Part shown: positions 1 to 8,432 of the stretch, one piece after another
Layout of the letters: each line of letters starts with the position of its first letter
Numbering within the stretch: the first letter of the stretch is position 1
Origin: Streptomyces cellulosae
GTDB taxonomy: Bacteria > Actinomycetota > Actinomycetes > Streptomycetales > Streptomycetaceae
Direction: 5' to 3'
NCBI RefSeq assembly: GCF_000721105.1
Contig: NZ_JOEV01000053.1
Coordinates: forward strand, 1-45,239
DNA: 45,239 nucleotides
Notes under the pieces: model-generated
Told to the model about the DNA's origin: nothing
Database searches by the model: none
What the model saw: the letters and a program-made list of their open reading frames with translations, nothing else
Program-made: the position numbers and the translations under genes

Positions 1-639
1 GACGGGGGGTGTGGCGGGGGCGTTGTCCTTGCCTCCGTACAGCTCCGCGGCCGTGGCCAGGACACGGAGGCAGGCGGGGCCGTCCAGGGCGGTGTGGTTG
101 ATGGTGAGGAACAGGACGGTGCCTTCGGGGCGCCGGCCGGTGCCGCCGGCGGGTGGGGTCGCCTGGTCGAGCGGGGGGACCCCCACCGCCCCGGCGGCAC
201 GACTGCCCGCGGCCAGGGCACGCACGCCCACCACATCACTCGCCTCGCTCCCCTGCACCGGCCCCGCCCCCTCCACCACCTCCAGCCGGATCGGCGGGGA
301 CAGCGACAGCGGTGGTGCCTCCACCAGGGCCCGTGTCCGTGCGTCCCGTAGGGCGTCCCGCCCCGGGGCCGGGAAGCTCACCACCTCCACGTCCGGTTCC
401 GCTGTCAGCTCCCACTCGTACCGGCGTCGGTACCACCGCCCCGGCGCCTGGCGCATCAGGATGCGCGGGTGCCGGTGCAGCGCCTCCGTGAAGGCCTTCC
501 GCAGGCGTGCCGGGTCCAGCCGGCCCGGCAGGTGGACCTCGATGTGGACGGTTTCCGGTTCCTCGTCCTGGTGGCAGTGGCGGGCCACCTCGTCCACCAC
601 CGGGAACGGGATGCGGGTGGTCGGCGTACGGGTCGTCAT
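1..639 (-). CDS. Condensation-domain-like acyltransferase (partial, C-terminus off the window)
   Basis: The visible 213 residues look like the first half of a condensation/PapA/wax-ester-synthase fold. The start reads MTTRTPTTRIPFPVVDEVAR, and an active-site-like NHTALDG lies near residue 185. This matches the HHxxxDG signature except that Asn replaces the first His; the catalytic second His, the Asp and the Gly are present. Such enzymes move an acyl group to an amine or hydroxyl. The ATG (637-639) overlaps the TGA of the upstream AftD-like gene, so translation is probably coupled. Its place in a glycosyltransferase operon suggests acylation of a glycan or glycolipid rather than peptide synthesis, but that is inference. 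A half copy of a dispersed Streptomyces repeat lies inside it (167-188). The rest of the gene lies beyond position 1, so domain completeness cannot be judged. Confidence 0.72.
   Translation of the reverse strand, partial: MTTRTPTTRIPFPVVDEVARHCHQDEEPETVHIEVHLPGRLDPARLRKAFTEALHRHPRILMRQAPGRWYRRRYEWELTAEPDVEVVSFPAPGRDALRDARTRALVEAPPLSLSPPIRLEVVEGAGPVQGSEASDVVGVRALAAGSRAAGAVGVPPLDQATPPAGGTGRRPEGTVLFLTINHTALDGPACLRVLATAAELYGGKDNAPATPPV
167..188. repeat. Half copy of a dispersed Streptomyces repeat inside a gene
   Basis: The 22 bases match, in reverse orientation, the left half of the fuller copy at 17903-17953, with about one base difference. They encode the stretch VGVPPLDQATPP in the acyltransferase. 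Two longer copies lie at 6661-6710 and 17903-17953. Confidence 0.6.
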
Positions 640-3600
640 ACGGGTTCGGGCCTCCCCTTCTCGGCCTCGACCGGGGGCAGTTGCTCGGTCGGCGCCTCTG
701 ATGCGGGTGGTGACGCGGCGGCGGGGTCACCCGCGCGCTCGTGGTCCCGGTCACTGGGCTCCGCCACGCTCACCAGTGCCGCGAACAGTGCGATCAGCGC
801 CAGCAGTTGGGCCGCGTGCCCGAACGCCCCCTGCTGAGCGCCCACCGGTTCGCCCGCGCCCGTCGCCGCCGCGACGCCGGCCCCCACGAGGGCGACGAAC
901 GCGATCGGGACGAGGAGGGCGTGGCGGCGGTACGCGAGCAGGGCCAGGGCCGGCACCAGCAGGGCGAACCAGCCGGCGATCACCACGCCCACCAGGGTGA
1001 GCGCCACCGTGCCGAGCCACAGGCCGGGCGCGGGCGGCAGGGGCTGCGGGTCGGCGGCGCCGTCAGGGTTGGGGGCGTTGCGACGCCACAGGGCGAGGCC
1101 CAGCAGGGCGGCGAGGGCGACCGCGCTGCCGATCAGTCCGGCGTCGTAGGTGGTCGCGGGTTCGTAGGACAGCTTGACGGTGCCGCCCGCGCCTGCCGGG
1201 ATCCGCCAGCCCTGCTGCCAGCCGTCCAGCCGTACCGGTGTCAGTTCCTTGCCGTCGAGAGTGGCTCGCCAGCCGTCGTTGTAGTTCTCGTAGGTCGTCA
1301 TGTAGGAGGCCGCGCCGGAGCCGACGGTGGCTTCGCGGCGGTCGCCGAGCCAGTCCCGTACCCGCAGTTCACGGCCGGCGGGTGACGCCTCGGGCACCGT
1401 GCCGCGGGTCAGTGTGACGTCGGTCAGGGTCAGGGGGCCGGCGTCGCCGCCCTCGACCCGGTGCGAACCCGCCGACAGCTCCAACCCCGCTGCAGACGTC
1501 CCCGATTGACACAGCGTCACCTCCACCGGGCGACGCTCGGTCAGGTCGCGTATCCGTCCCCGCACGCTCGTCCGGTAGAGCTCGCCGTCCACCGCGAGCA
1601 CCGGGCCCTGCCCGCACGGCAGGGAGAAGGTGCGGGTGGGCTTCGGCTGGGGTGTGCGGTAGCTGTCGAGGGCCGGGATGTACGCCTCGGTGAGGCCGAC
1701 CGGGAGTTGCAGGTCCTCGTCGGCGACCGGGTTGTGCAGGGTGATCGGAGCGGTCTCGGTGATCGTGATGTCGAGGCGGTCCGTGGTGATCGCCGGGAAG
1801 CGGGCCGCCCCGTTCTCGTCGACGCCGGCGATCGCCGCGCCGTCGGGTGAGCTGATGTCCACCTGGGTGGGCCGGGACGACAGACCACCCGCGGCGGCCA
1901 GCACGATCTCGCCGACCGGCTGCTTGCCGGTCCAGCGCAGATGGATGGTCGGCCGGTCACCCGCGACCCACGCCGTGGTCAGGTCGCCGTCGGTGAGGTT
2001 GCGTGCCGACAGGCCGGCGCCCAGCATCGCCGTGGAGTCCGCGGTCGCCGTGATGCGGTTCTGCTGGTCGGGCGCGACCCGGTACAGCATCCGGTCGAGT
2101 TCCTCGCCGGTCACCGGGACCGCGCTCGCCTTGATCCGGTACGTCCCCGCGGTGGCCGTCGTGAAGGTGCGGTGCAGGCCCGCTTCGGTGCCCGTCGGGG
2201 AGAAGCCGGACGGGTCGGCGGTGCGGTGCAGGGAGACGATCTCGTTCGAGGCGTCGGTGGCGCGGGCGTCCGTGGGCAGCCGGAGCAGCCGGGTCACCTG
2301 GACGTCCGGCAGGTCGATCTCCGAGAAGCCCGCGCCCGCCAGACCGGTGCGCCGGGCCTCCGAGTCGGTGATCGTCAGTTTCATCCAGCTCGTCCCGCCC
2401 GGGGGCGCCTTGATGGTCTGCGTGGAGCCGTCCGGGCGCAGGAGGCTGCTGCGCGACCCCTTCGCCGTCTCCACCCGCACCCGGGTCGCCGCCGACCGTA
2501 CGCTCTCCTGCGGCAACGGCGTGACCTTGAAGGACGCGGGCATGTCGTAGGCGTCGTCGGTGAAGGCGATCCGCAGCCACTGGCCGTCCGGGGAGCCCGC
2601 CACGCCCTCCGCCCATGCGGTGTCCGGGTTGCCGTCGAAGGCGTTCACCGGATCGAACTGGGGCAGGTGGAACAGCCAATTGCCGTACGAGGACGCCGTG
2701 ACCGAGCGGGCGCCGCGCAGTTCGGCGACCGTCTGGTGGTCCAGGCCCTCGGTCGGCAGGATCTGGTGCGGTTTCTCACCGGCGTCCTGGGCGGCGCCGG
2801 ACGCGTTGCGTTCGTCGCGGGTGTACGTGTACGAGGTGTTCGCGTTGACCAGGCCGAAGCGGGTGTCCGCGCGGCGCAGCCCGTCGCCGACGATCTGCAG
2901 CGCGGGAGTGCCGAGACCGGGGTGGTTGTCGCCGGTCAGGACGGTCGACCGGCCCCGCAGGTCGGTGGCCACGGGGAGGAGGGCCTCCGGGCCGCCGGAG
3001 ACCACCGCCGTGTCGGCGACCGGGGTCAGTCCGGCCTGGCCGGGACGCGGTACGTCCTCGCTCGCCGGACGGTAGATCTCCACCGCCCGCTGCCTCGGGT
3101 ACAGGCCCTCCACCTGGAGCGGGGTGTCCTCGGCGATCCGGCCGCCGGTCATCAGCGGGCCGAGACCCGTCACCCGCTGGTAGCCGGACTGTTCCAGGGT
3201 CCGCTTCACCGTCGAGGTCGGCACGTTGCCGATCTGGTCGGGGTCCAGGTCGTTGCGGACGACGACGTAGTAGACGCCGGCGCGGCTCAAGTAGTCGGCC
3301 AGGCCCGGGACTTCGCCGCCCGTCAGCAGGGCCTCCTCCACCGCGTCCATGGCGCGCCGGTTGCCGGGGGTGCCGAAGGGCACGTAGTCGCGTTGCGCCC
3401 ACCGGGAGTCGGCGAGCACGTCGAGGGGCTGGTCGATGGGGGAGCCCCAGCTGTAGATGCCGTGCGCGGTCGCCGGGACGACCAGGGCACGGGAGTCGGG
3501 GGAGTACTTGTGCAGCCAGTCGGCCGTGGCCTGCCAGTACTTGGGGAGCTCCTGGAAGGAACCCGGGTTCAGGATCGAGCCGTTGAGGTACGGCCACAGG

Positions 3601-4877
3601 AGGCCGGGCAGGATCAGGACCGCCGCGACCAGCGGGGCGAACCGGCGGCCCCGGATGCGGCGGGCGCCGCGCTGCTCACCGGCCACGCCCACCACATGGG
3701 CCAGGCCCAGCACCAGGGCGAGGGCGAGCCCCACCTGGAACTTGTAGATGTTGCGGAAGGGAGCCAGGCCGCCGTCCAGCCAGCCCTGCACCGCCCCGTG
3801 GAAGGGGGCGCCGAACGCGCCGCCGTATCCGGCGAGCAGGACCAGCGAGGCCGTCAGCGCCGTCAGCACCAGCCAGCGGCGTTCCGGCAGGTCCCGGCGG
3901 GCGAGACCGGCGAGGCCCAGTCCGGCCGTGAGGGCCGAGCAGAGGATGACGATCACCGAGGAGGCGACCGTCCAGCCCGCCGGCAGCCACGCCTCGCCGA
4001 GGTGCAGATAGGCGACCCAGTTCCCGCCGCCGCGCAGCGCCTCCGTCGCCGACATGGTCTCGGTGGTGGTCCGCGCGCTCTCGACGTACGGCAGGAAGTT
4101 CTCGCCGTAGAAGCCGAGCAGCAGCAGCGGGATCCACCACCAGGCCGTCGCCAGCAGCACGCCCGGCACCCACCAGGCGATCAGCTTGCGCTGTCTGGGG
4201 CCGGGCGGACGGGACAGGAGGTAGAGACCGGCCGGGAGCAGGGCCGCCAGCGTCGAGGACGCGTTGACGCCGCCCATGAAGGGGACGATCAGCGCCGAGC
4301 GCAGGGCGGCGATCCGGGCGCTGTAACGCTCATCGGCCAGCGGCAGCAGCACCCAGGGCAGGAACGCGCCGGGCAGCGCGGCGGCCGAGGTGGAGCCGAT
4401 GACGATGGTGAACACCGGCCACAGGGCGTACGCCACCGCTGCGAGCAGGCGCGAGGCCCCGCTGCCCACGCGCAGCCGCTCGGCCAGCCGCAGCGCGCCC
4501 CAGAACGCCACCGACACGATCAGTGACAGCCACAGCCGCTCGATCAGCCACACCGGCAACTGCACGGCATGGCCCAGCCAGTAGAACGGCAGCATGGGCC
4601 ACAGGTAGCCGACGTACTGGTCCTGGATCCCGCCGAAGGAACCCTGGTCGTGCCACAACTGGCCCAGATCAGCGAGGAATTGCCCCGGGTCACTGGTGAC
4701 GCCGAGCTTGGTGTCGAAGGTCTGGCGGCCCGGCCGCACCGCCAGGAACAGCACGAAGACCACGGCCCAGAACCCCAGCAGCCAGCGCCGGGACCTGGGG
4801 CCCTGAGGAGGGCCCGACATGATCGCGGTGGTGGGGACCGCAGCCGGAGGAGGGGCCTGGACCGTGGACGTCGTCAT
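636..4877 (-). CDS. AftD-like alpha-(1->3)-arabinofuranosyltransferase family membrane protein (DUF3367)
   Basis: This 1413-residue protein has the layout of AftD. An N-terminal GT-C polytopic region (about residues 25-560) carries many membrane segments and the early loop with DTKLGVTSDPGQFLADLGQLW. A large extracytoplasmic part contains an F5/8-type carbohydrate-binding module (about 725-870, ASSYGNW...FDGNPDTAW) and further beta-rich domains. A C-terminal membrane bundle (about 1250-1390) and a charged tail follow. Mycobacterial AftD adds alpha-1,3-linked arabinofuranose from a polyprenyl donor. Streptomyces lacks arabinogalactan of that kind, so the sugar and acceptor are unknown here. 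I chose ATG at 4875-4877, which overlaps the stop of the methyltransferase gene; the longer open frame upstream lies over that gene. It also overlaps the acyltransferase gene downstream, making a three-gene coupled unit. Confidence 0.85.
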   Translation of the reverse strand: MTTSTVQAPPPAAVPTTAIMSGPPQGPRSRRWLLGFWAVVFVLFLAVRPGRQTFDTKLGVTSDPGQFLADLGQLWHDQGSFGGIQDQYVGYLWPMLPFYWLGHAVQLPVWLIERLWLSLIVSVAFWGALRLAERLRVGSGASRLLAAVAYALWPVFTIVIGSTSAAALPGAFLPWVLLPLADERYSARIAALRSALIVPFMGGVNASSTLAALLPAGLYLLSRPPGPRQRKLIAWWVPGVLLATAWWWIPLLLLGFYGENFLPYVESARTTTETMSATEALRGGGNWVAYLHLGEAWLPAGWTVASSVIVILCSALTAGLGLAGLARRDLPERRWLVLTALTASLVLLAGYGGAFGAPFHGAVQGWLDGGLAPFRNIYKFQVGLALALVLGLAHVVGVAGEQRGARRIRGRRFAPLVAAVLILPGLLWPYLNGSILNPGSFQELPKYWQATADWLHKYSPDSRALVVPATAHGIYSWGSPIDQPLDVLADSRWAQRDYVPFGTPGNRRAMDAVEEALLTGGEVPGLADYLSRAGVYYVVVRNDLDPDQIGNVPTSTVKRTLEQSGYQRVTGLGPLMTGGRIAEDTPLQVEGLYPRQRAVEIYRPASEDVPRPGQAGLTPVADTAVVSGGPEALLPVATDLRGRSTVLTGDNHPGLGTPALQIVGDGLRRADTRFGLVNANTSYTYTRDERNASGAAQDAGEKPHQILPTEGLDHQTVAELRGARSVTASSYGNWLFHLPQFDPVNAFDGNPDTAWAEGVAGSPDGQWLRIAFTDDAYDMPASFKVTPLPQESVRSAATRVRVETAKGSRSSLLRPDGSTQTIKAPPGGTSWMKLTITDSEARRTGLAGAGFSEIDLPDVQVTRLLRLPTDARATDASNEIVSLHRTADPSGFSPTGTEAGLHRTFTTATAGTYRIKASAVPVTGEELDRMLYRVAPDQQNRITATADSTAMLGAGLSARNLTDGDLTTAWVAGDRPTIHLRWTGKQPVGEIVLAAAGGLSSRPTQVDISSPDGAAIAGVDENGAARFPAITTDRLDITITETAPITLHNPVADEDLQLPVGLTEAYIPALDSYRTPQPKPTRTFSLPCGQGPVLAVDGELYRTSVRGRIRDLTERRPVEVTLCQSGTSAAGLELSAGSHRVEGGDAGPLTLTDVTLTRGTVPEASPAGRELRVRDWLGDRREATVGSGAASYMTTYENYNDGWRATLDGKELTPVRLDGWQQGWRIPAGAGGTVKLSYEPATTYDAGLIGSAVALAALLGLALWRRNAPNPDGAADPQPLPPAPGLWLGTVALTLVGVVIAGWFALLVPALALLAYRRHALLVPIAFVALVGAGVAAATGAGEPVGAQQGAFGHAAQLLALIALFAALVSVAEPSDRDHERAGDPAAASPPASEAPTEQLPPVEAEKGRPEPV

Positions 4878-5599
4878 GGTGGACACCGCCGGAGGATGAG
4901 GAGGAGGTTCCAGGTGGCGACCTCGCGGATCCCGGGGGCTCTGACGACGGTCTCCGCGAGGAAGGGCCAGTAGCGGGAGCGCGCCGAGACGACCCGGACG
5001 TCGTCTCTGGCGCGCACCTGCCGCAGGGTCGGGCCGATGTGCACGGCGAACAGGTTCTCGCCGAGGGTGTGCTTGGCTGCCCGGCCGGTACGGCGCCGGT
5101 AGCGGGCACGGGCCCGCTCGGCACCCAGGTAGTGCCAGGGCGCCCACTCGTGACCGCCCCACGGGGACAGCCAGTTGGTGAACGACACGTAGATCAGGCC
5201 GCCCGGCCGGGTCACCCGGATCAGCTCGCTGAGGAAGGTCTGCGGGTCGGCCACGTGCTCCAGCACGTTGGAGGAGAACGTGACGTCCGCGACCCCGTCG
5301 GAGAGCGGCAGCAGGTACCCGTCGGCGATCACGGTGCCCTCGGGCGGCTTCTCGCCCAGCTCCCGGACGTCCGGTTCGAAGAGGTGGGCGTGGGCGCCGC
5401 GGCTGCGGAACTCCTTGGTGAAGTGGCCGCTGCCGCCGCCGACGTCCACGACCGTACGGCCGGCGACCGGACCGTCGTAGGCCTCCACCTGGTCGGCCGC
5501 GTCCCGGGCGAGCAGGGAGTAGCAGGCCTCAGGGTCGTCCTGCTCACGCAGGAAGGCACGGAAGAGGGCGAGGGAGCGCCTGAGGGAGGGGTCCTTCAT
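4874..5599 (-). CDS. Class I SAM-dependent methyltransferase
   Basis: The 241-residue protein has a Rossmann methyltransferase core: motif I is VVDVGGGSGHF (about residues 50-60), an acidic strand-2 end follows (LFEPD), then a motif II region NVLEHVADP and a post-II RPGGLIYVSF. The frame is open upstream to 5794, but that stretch lies over the intergenic repeat. ATG at 5597-5599 has a GGAGCGAG ribosome site 3-10 bases upstream, so I use it. The family resembles mycobacterial Rv0224c, which also sits beside a glycosyltransferase gene and a DUF3068 gene. A small-molecule or glycan-lipid methyl acceptor is likely, but the substrate cannot be read from sequence. Its stop codon overlaps the start of the AftD-like gene. 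Confidence 0.85.
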   Translation of the reverse strand: MKDPSLRRSLALFRAFLREQDDPEACYSLLARDAADQVEAYDGPVAGRTVVDVGGGSGHFTKEFRSRGAHAHLFEPDVRELGEKPPEGTVIADGYLLPLSDGVADVTFSSNVLEHVADPQTFLSELIRVTRPGGLIYVSFTNWLSPWGGHEWAPWHYLGAERARARYRRRTGRAAKHTLGENLFAVHIGPTLRQVRARDDVRVVSARSRYWPFLAETVVRAPGIREVATWNLLLILRRCPP

Positions 5600-5650
5600 A
5601 TCTCGCTCCACTGGGGCGCCCCCAAAGGGGCGCGGGGCAGTGACATCTGC
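5600..5650. repeat. Streptomyces-type intergenic palindromic repeat
   Basis: A 7-bp stem GCGCCCC / GGGGCGC (5616-5622 and 5627-5633, loop CAAA) is followed by the string GGGGCAGTGACATCTGCGG and then GCGCGACCAGCCACCGAC. This layout recalls the many-copy intergenic elements seen across Streptomyces genomes. It separates the glycosyltransferase from the methyltransferase gene within the same-strand cluster and could act as an RNA hairpin. The family assignment is from memory. Confidence 0.55.
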
Positions 5651-5727
5651 GGCTCCGCCGCGTGAGCGCGACCAGCCACCGACAACCGGCACCCGCGAGA
5701 CGGCCTTCCCCGTACGGCGAGTGGGCG

Positions 5728-6918
5728 TCACGGCACCCAACCCCGCACCGCTTCCGCGGTCACCGCCCGGAACTGCCGAACCGTACGGTCCCACCGATAC
5801 CGCGCCGCCCGGTCACGGGCAGCCTTGCCCATCGACTCCCGCCGATGCCCGGACAGGGCTAGCGTGCACCAGGCCGCCGCGAACGAGGACTCGCCGGCCG
5901 CGAGAACGCCGGTCACACCGTCCACGACCGAGTCGCGCAGGCCGGGAACGTCGAAGGCGATCGACGGGGTCTCGCGCGCGGCGGCCTCGGTGACCACCAG
6001 ACCCCACCCCTCCACCGCGGAGGGATGCAGCAGCAGCCAGGCCGCGCACAGCAGACGGTGCTTCTCCGCCTCGGAGACATGACCGGTGAACTCCACACCG
6101 GGACCGGCCAGTTGCTCGAGACGTTCCCGCTCGGGACCGTCACCGACGATCACCAGCCGGCCGCCGGTGACCGGCCGCACCCGCTCCCAGAGCCGGAGCA
6201 GCAGATCGATCCGTTTGTACTCGACGAGGCGGCCCACCGCGACGAACAGGGGCTCGGGGGAGCGTTCGGCCCGCGGGTCCGGTTCCTCCACGCCGTTGTG
6301 CACGACCCGGATGCGGTCGCGTTCGACACCGATCGCGCGCAGCGCGTGGGCCGTGGACGGGGAGACGGCGACCAGCAGGCCGCGTTGCTGGGCGGCCCCG
6401 GCCAGGGCCCAGTGTTCGAGTCTTCGGCCGATCCGGGCGGCCGGGGTCAGCGGCCCGCCGAAGCGCATCTTCCACAGATCGGTGTGGACGTGGTTGACCA
6501 GGCACAGCGTGGGGCCGCGGTGCCACAGGGGCGCCAGGTACGGCATCCCGTTGCAGACCTCGACCAGCAGGTCGGTCTCGCCGACCTGACGGGCGAAGGC
6601 GGAACGGGCGCGTAGGTAGTGGCCGAACTCGCCGCCAGCGGACACGACCCGGTAGTCGCGGGTGGGGGCACCTCCCGCTCGAGCGGAGCCGAGAGTGGGG
6701 GAGGCGGGCCCGCCGCACAGCAGGGTCACCTGGTGACCGAGCCGGGTCAGTCCGTCGGCGAGCTTGTCGACCAGCAGCTCGGAGCCGCCGGCGGCCGGGT
6801 TGTCCAGATCCCGATGGGCGAGGAAGACGATGCGGCGTGGCGGTGGGGGGAGCGCCGAGGGATGCTGCGCCGCCCGGGGGACCGGGGTGCGCAGGGAGGA
6901 CGGCACGTGCTGGGGCAT
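5728..6918 (-). CDS. Family 4 glycosyltransferase (GT-B fold)
   Basis: The 396-residue protein begins with a proline-rich leader and then the N-terminal GT-B domain (IVFLAHRDLDNPAAGGSE, with the GGSE donor loop). The C-terminal domain has FVAVGRLVEYKRIDLLL and the GT4 signature SAVEGWGLVVTEA, giving the E-x7-E pair. It should transfer a sugar from a nucleotide donor at the inner membrane face. The start ATG at 6916-6918 is preceded by GGAG at good spacing. A full copy of a dispersed repeat is inserted in frame at about residues 70-86 (PASPTLGSARAGGAPTR), between strand 2 and the YRVV strand, where it appears tolerated as a loop. Same-strand neighbours are the DUF3068 gene upstream and the methyltransferase downstream, consistent with one glycan pathway. 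Confidence 0.88.
   Translation of the reverse strand: MPQHVPSSLRTPVPRAAQHPSALPPPPRRIVFLAHRDLDNPAAGGSELLVDKLADGLTRLGHQVTLLCGGPASPTLGSARAGGAPTRDYRVVSAGGEFGHYLRARSAFARQVGETDLLVEVCNGMPYLAPLWHRGPTLCLVNHVHTDLWKMRFGGPLTPAARIGRRLEHWALAGAAQQRGLLVAVSPSTAHALRAIGVERDRIRVVHNGVEEPDPRAERSPEPLFVAVGRLVEYKRIDLLLRLWERVRPVTGGRLVIVGDGPERERLEQLAGPGVEFTGHVSEAEKHRLLCAAWLLLHPSAVEGWGLVVTEAAARETPSIAFDVPGLRDSVVDGVTGVLAAGESSFAAAWCTLALSGHRRESMGKAARDRAARYRWDRTVRQFRAVTAEAVRGWVP
6661..6710. repeat. Dispersed Streptomyces repeat, full copy within the glycosyltransferase
   Basis: About 50 bp align with the element at 17903-17953, sharing the core CTCGAGCG then GAG(C/T)CGAGAGTGGGGGAGGC with a few substitutions. The outer G/C blocks are imperfect inverted repeats. 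It keeps the host frame open, adding about 17 codons. Confidence 0.75.
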
Positions 6919-7112
6919 GGGTGCTCCAACTCGTCAGGGTGCGGAACTCAGCGTGGGGGATGAGTGCGTGTTCCTGTGGGGGGTTTCAGAGGTTTCTGCG
7001 TGGTGGGTGTGGACGGTCTGTGCTCGGGTGGGGTGGACAGTTTTCGCCCACCCGTTCCTCACGGCTACTCACGCAGGTGACAATTTCCGGCTTTATTGGA
7101 GCTGACGTCACG

Positions 7113-8102
7113 TCACATCGTGACCGGGACTCGGTGCACATCGGGAGTTTCCGGGGAATCAGGGCGCTTACGTCCCCGTACCACCAAAACGCCTCCGGCG
7201 GCCGCCAGGACGAATCCGGTCACAGCAGCACCGATCGGCAAGGTCGTGCCCACCGCGCGCAGTTGGCCGCTGTCCCGCTCGGCCTGCGCCACCGCGTCCT
7301 TCTGGGTGTCGGTGGTGAAGGCGATCTTCCGGCTGTCCAGCAGTACCACCGCGTCCTTCTTCGCGCCGGGCGCCCGCAGCGTGCGCTTCGGGCCGACCTG
7401 CGCGTAGATGACCCGGCCGGTGGTCTGATCGACGACCAGCTCGATGCCGTGGTTGGAGTACCACTCCTCCGCCAGCACCTGCGGCCGGTTCGGCTGGCCG
7501 ACGATGCTGCCCGGCACCAGCCGGGTGCCGACCTTCGCCGGCGCGACCGTCCCGGTGAACCGGTAACCCTTGTACCCCTGAATCCTCTTGGCACCCCCGT
7601 AGTGCAAGGTGACCGTGGATCCCAGGGAGTTGTCCCACCACTGGTACGAGCGTTTGTGCACGTCGAAGGGGAACTTCAGATAGGCCTCGCCCTCGATGTA
7701 GGGCTTCTCCCCGCAGCAGTGCACGGGCTTGGTGGTCTCGCGGTCCATGACCCAGCGGTGCGGGACGAACTCCAGCGCGTCGTGCGGGTCGGCGGCCGGC
7801 AGCGACTTGTCGGTGTCGACCGTGGTCGTCACGTCCCACACGGCGGCCCCGCCGCGGCGCTCGCTTTCGGCCACATTGCCGCGCACCCGCTGGGTGACGG
7901 TGATCCGCTGGTCGGACACGGTCTCCAGTTCCTCGGTGTCGAAGACGCTGCCGGTGCCCTTGTAGACGGCGGTGGTGTCGATGTCGATGGGGTTCACGGC
8001 CGCGCGTGGCTCGACGTACCAGGCGAGCAGGGGCGCCAGTACCAGCAGAAACGTACCGAGGCCGAGCAGGATCAGGGAAAGTGGTGAGGCATTACGGCGC
8101 AT
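7113..8102 (-). CDS. DUF3068 (PorA/PgfA-like) membrane-anchored protein
   Basis: The 329-residue protein has one N-terminal membrane helix (about 8-28, SLILLGLGTFLLVLAPLLAW), a long extracytoplasmic beta-rich domain and a C-terminal helix (about 285-305) with a short basic tail. The extracytoplasmic start (PIDIDTTAVYKGTGSVFD) and the region HRWVMDRETTKPVHCC fit DUF3068. The mycobacterial member Rv0227c/PgfA is an envelope protein working with the mycolate exporter MmpL3; Streptomyces has no mycolates, so a different lipid or glycan partner is implied. ATG at 8100-8102 has GGAG upstream; the longer open frame is antisense to the next genes. A divergent promoter lies at 8157-8200. The stop region forms a small GTCAC/GTGAC stem. 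Confidence 0.85.
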   Translation of the reverse strand: MRRNASPLSLILLGLGTFLLVLAPLLAWYVEPRAAVNPIDIDTTAVYKGTGSVFDTEELETVSDQRITVTQRVRGNVAESERRGGAAVWDVTTTVDTDKSLPAADPHDALEFVPHRWVMDRETTKPVHCCGEKPYIEGEAYLKFPFDVHKRSYQWWDNSLGSTVTLHYGGAKRIQGYKGYRFTGTVAPAKVGTRLVPGSIVGQPNRPQVLAEEWYSNHGIELVVDQTTGRVIYAQVGPKRTLRAPGAKKDAVVLLDSRKIAFTTDTQKDAVAQAERDSGQLRAVGTTLPIGAAVTGFVLAAAGGVLVVRGRKRPDSPETPDVHRVPVTM

Positions 8103-8156
8103 CCGGCTACTCCAGGGGCGTGGGATGAGGAGTTCGGGCCGCTCTATGGGCCGAGG

Positions 8157-8200
8157 ACCGTAGGCGCCTCTTGACGGAGTGTCAATCTCCTGTCGACACT
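8157..8200. promoter_or_regulatory. Overlapping divergent promoters sharing a TTGAC-N5-GTCAA palindrome
   Basis: On the minus strand TTGACA (8185-8180), a 17-base spacer and TACGGT (8162-8157) form a near-consensus housekeeping promoter for the DUF3068 gene. On the plus strand TTGACG (8171-8176), an 18-base spacer and GACACT (8195-8200) point to the small membrane gene and PucR. The two -35 boxes are the arms of one inverted repeat (8171-8185), so one bound factor or polymerase would affect both directions. Confidence 0.6.
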
Positions 8201-8276
8201 GGGGCCGACAGGCAGGGTGGGACGCCGGGTGGGTACGACGTCCGGATTTTTGCCGGACAGAGAGGCTGACCCTGCG

Positions 8277-8429
8277 ATGTCCAGACTGTTCGCCGCCGCA
8301 CTGACCGTCGTGCTCGCCGCCGCCCTCGCCGTCGGCGCCGCGTTCGGCATCGTCGCGCTGCTCGAGGCCACGCCCGACCAGCCCAACACACCCATGATCA
8401 CGTACGAGCAAGCAGGCCAGGGGAGTTGA
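8277..8429 (+). CDS. Small single-pass membrane protein
   Basis: The 50-residue protein starts MSRLFAAALTVVLAAALAVG and has one hydrophobic helix (about residues 4-30) followed by a polar tail ending YEQAGQGS. Its shape resembles the small DUF2613-type actinobacterial membrane proteins, but the match is by length and layout only. The stop lies three bases before the PucR start, so the pair should be co-transcribed and coupled. The true start is taken as the ATG directly before the hydrophobic segment; the longer open frame runs back into the promoter. Function unknown. Confidence 0.65.
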   Translation: MSRLFAAALTVVLAAALAVGAAFGIVALLEATPDQPNTPMITYEQAGQGS

Positions 8430-8432
8430 CCC

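Noticed and set aside
1941..4526. 861-codon plus-strand open frame opposite the AftD-like gene
   Set aside because: It is antisense to a well-supported gene, rich in Gly, Arg and His as expected from GC-rich shadows, and has no domain.
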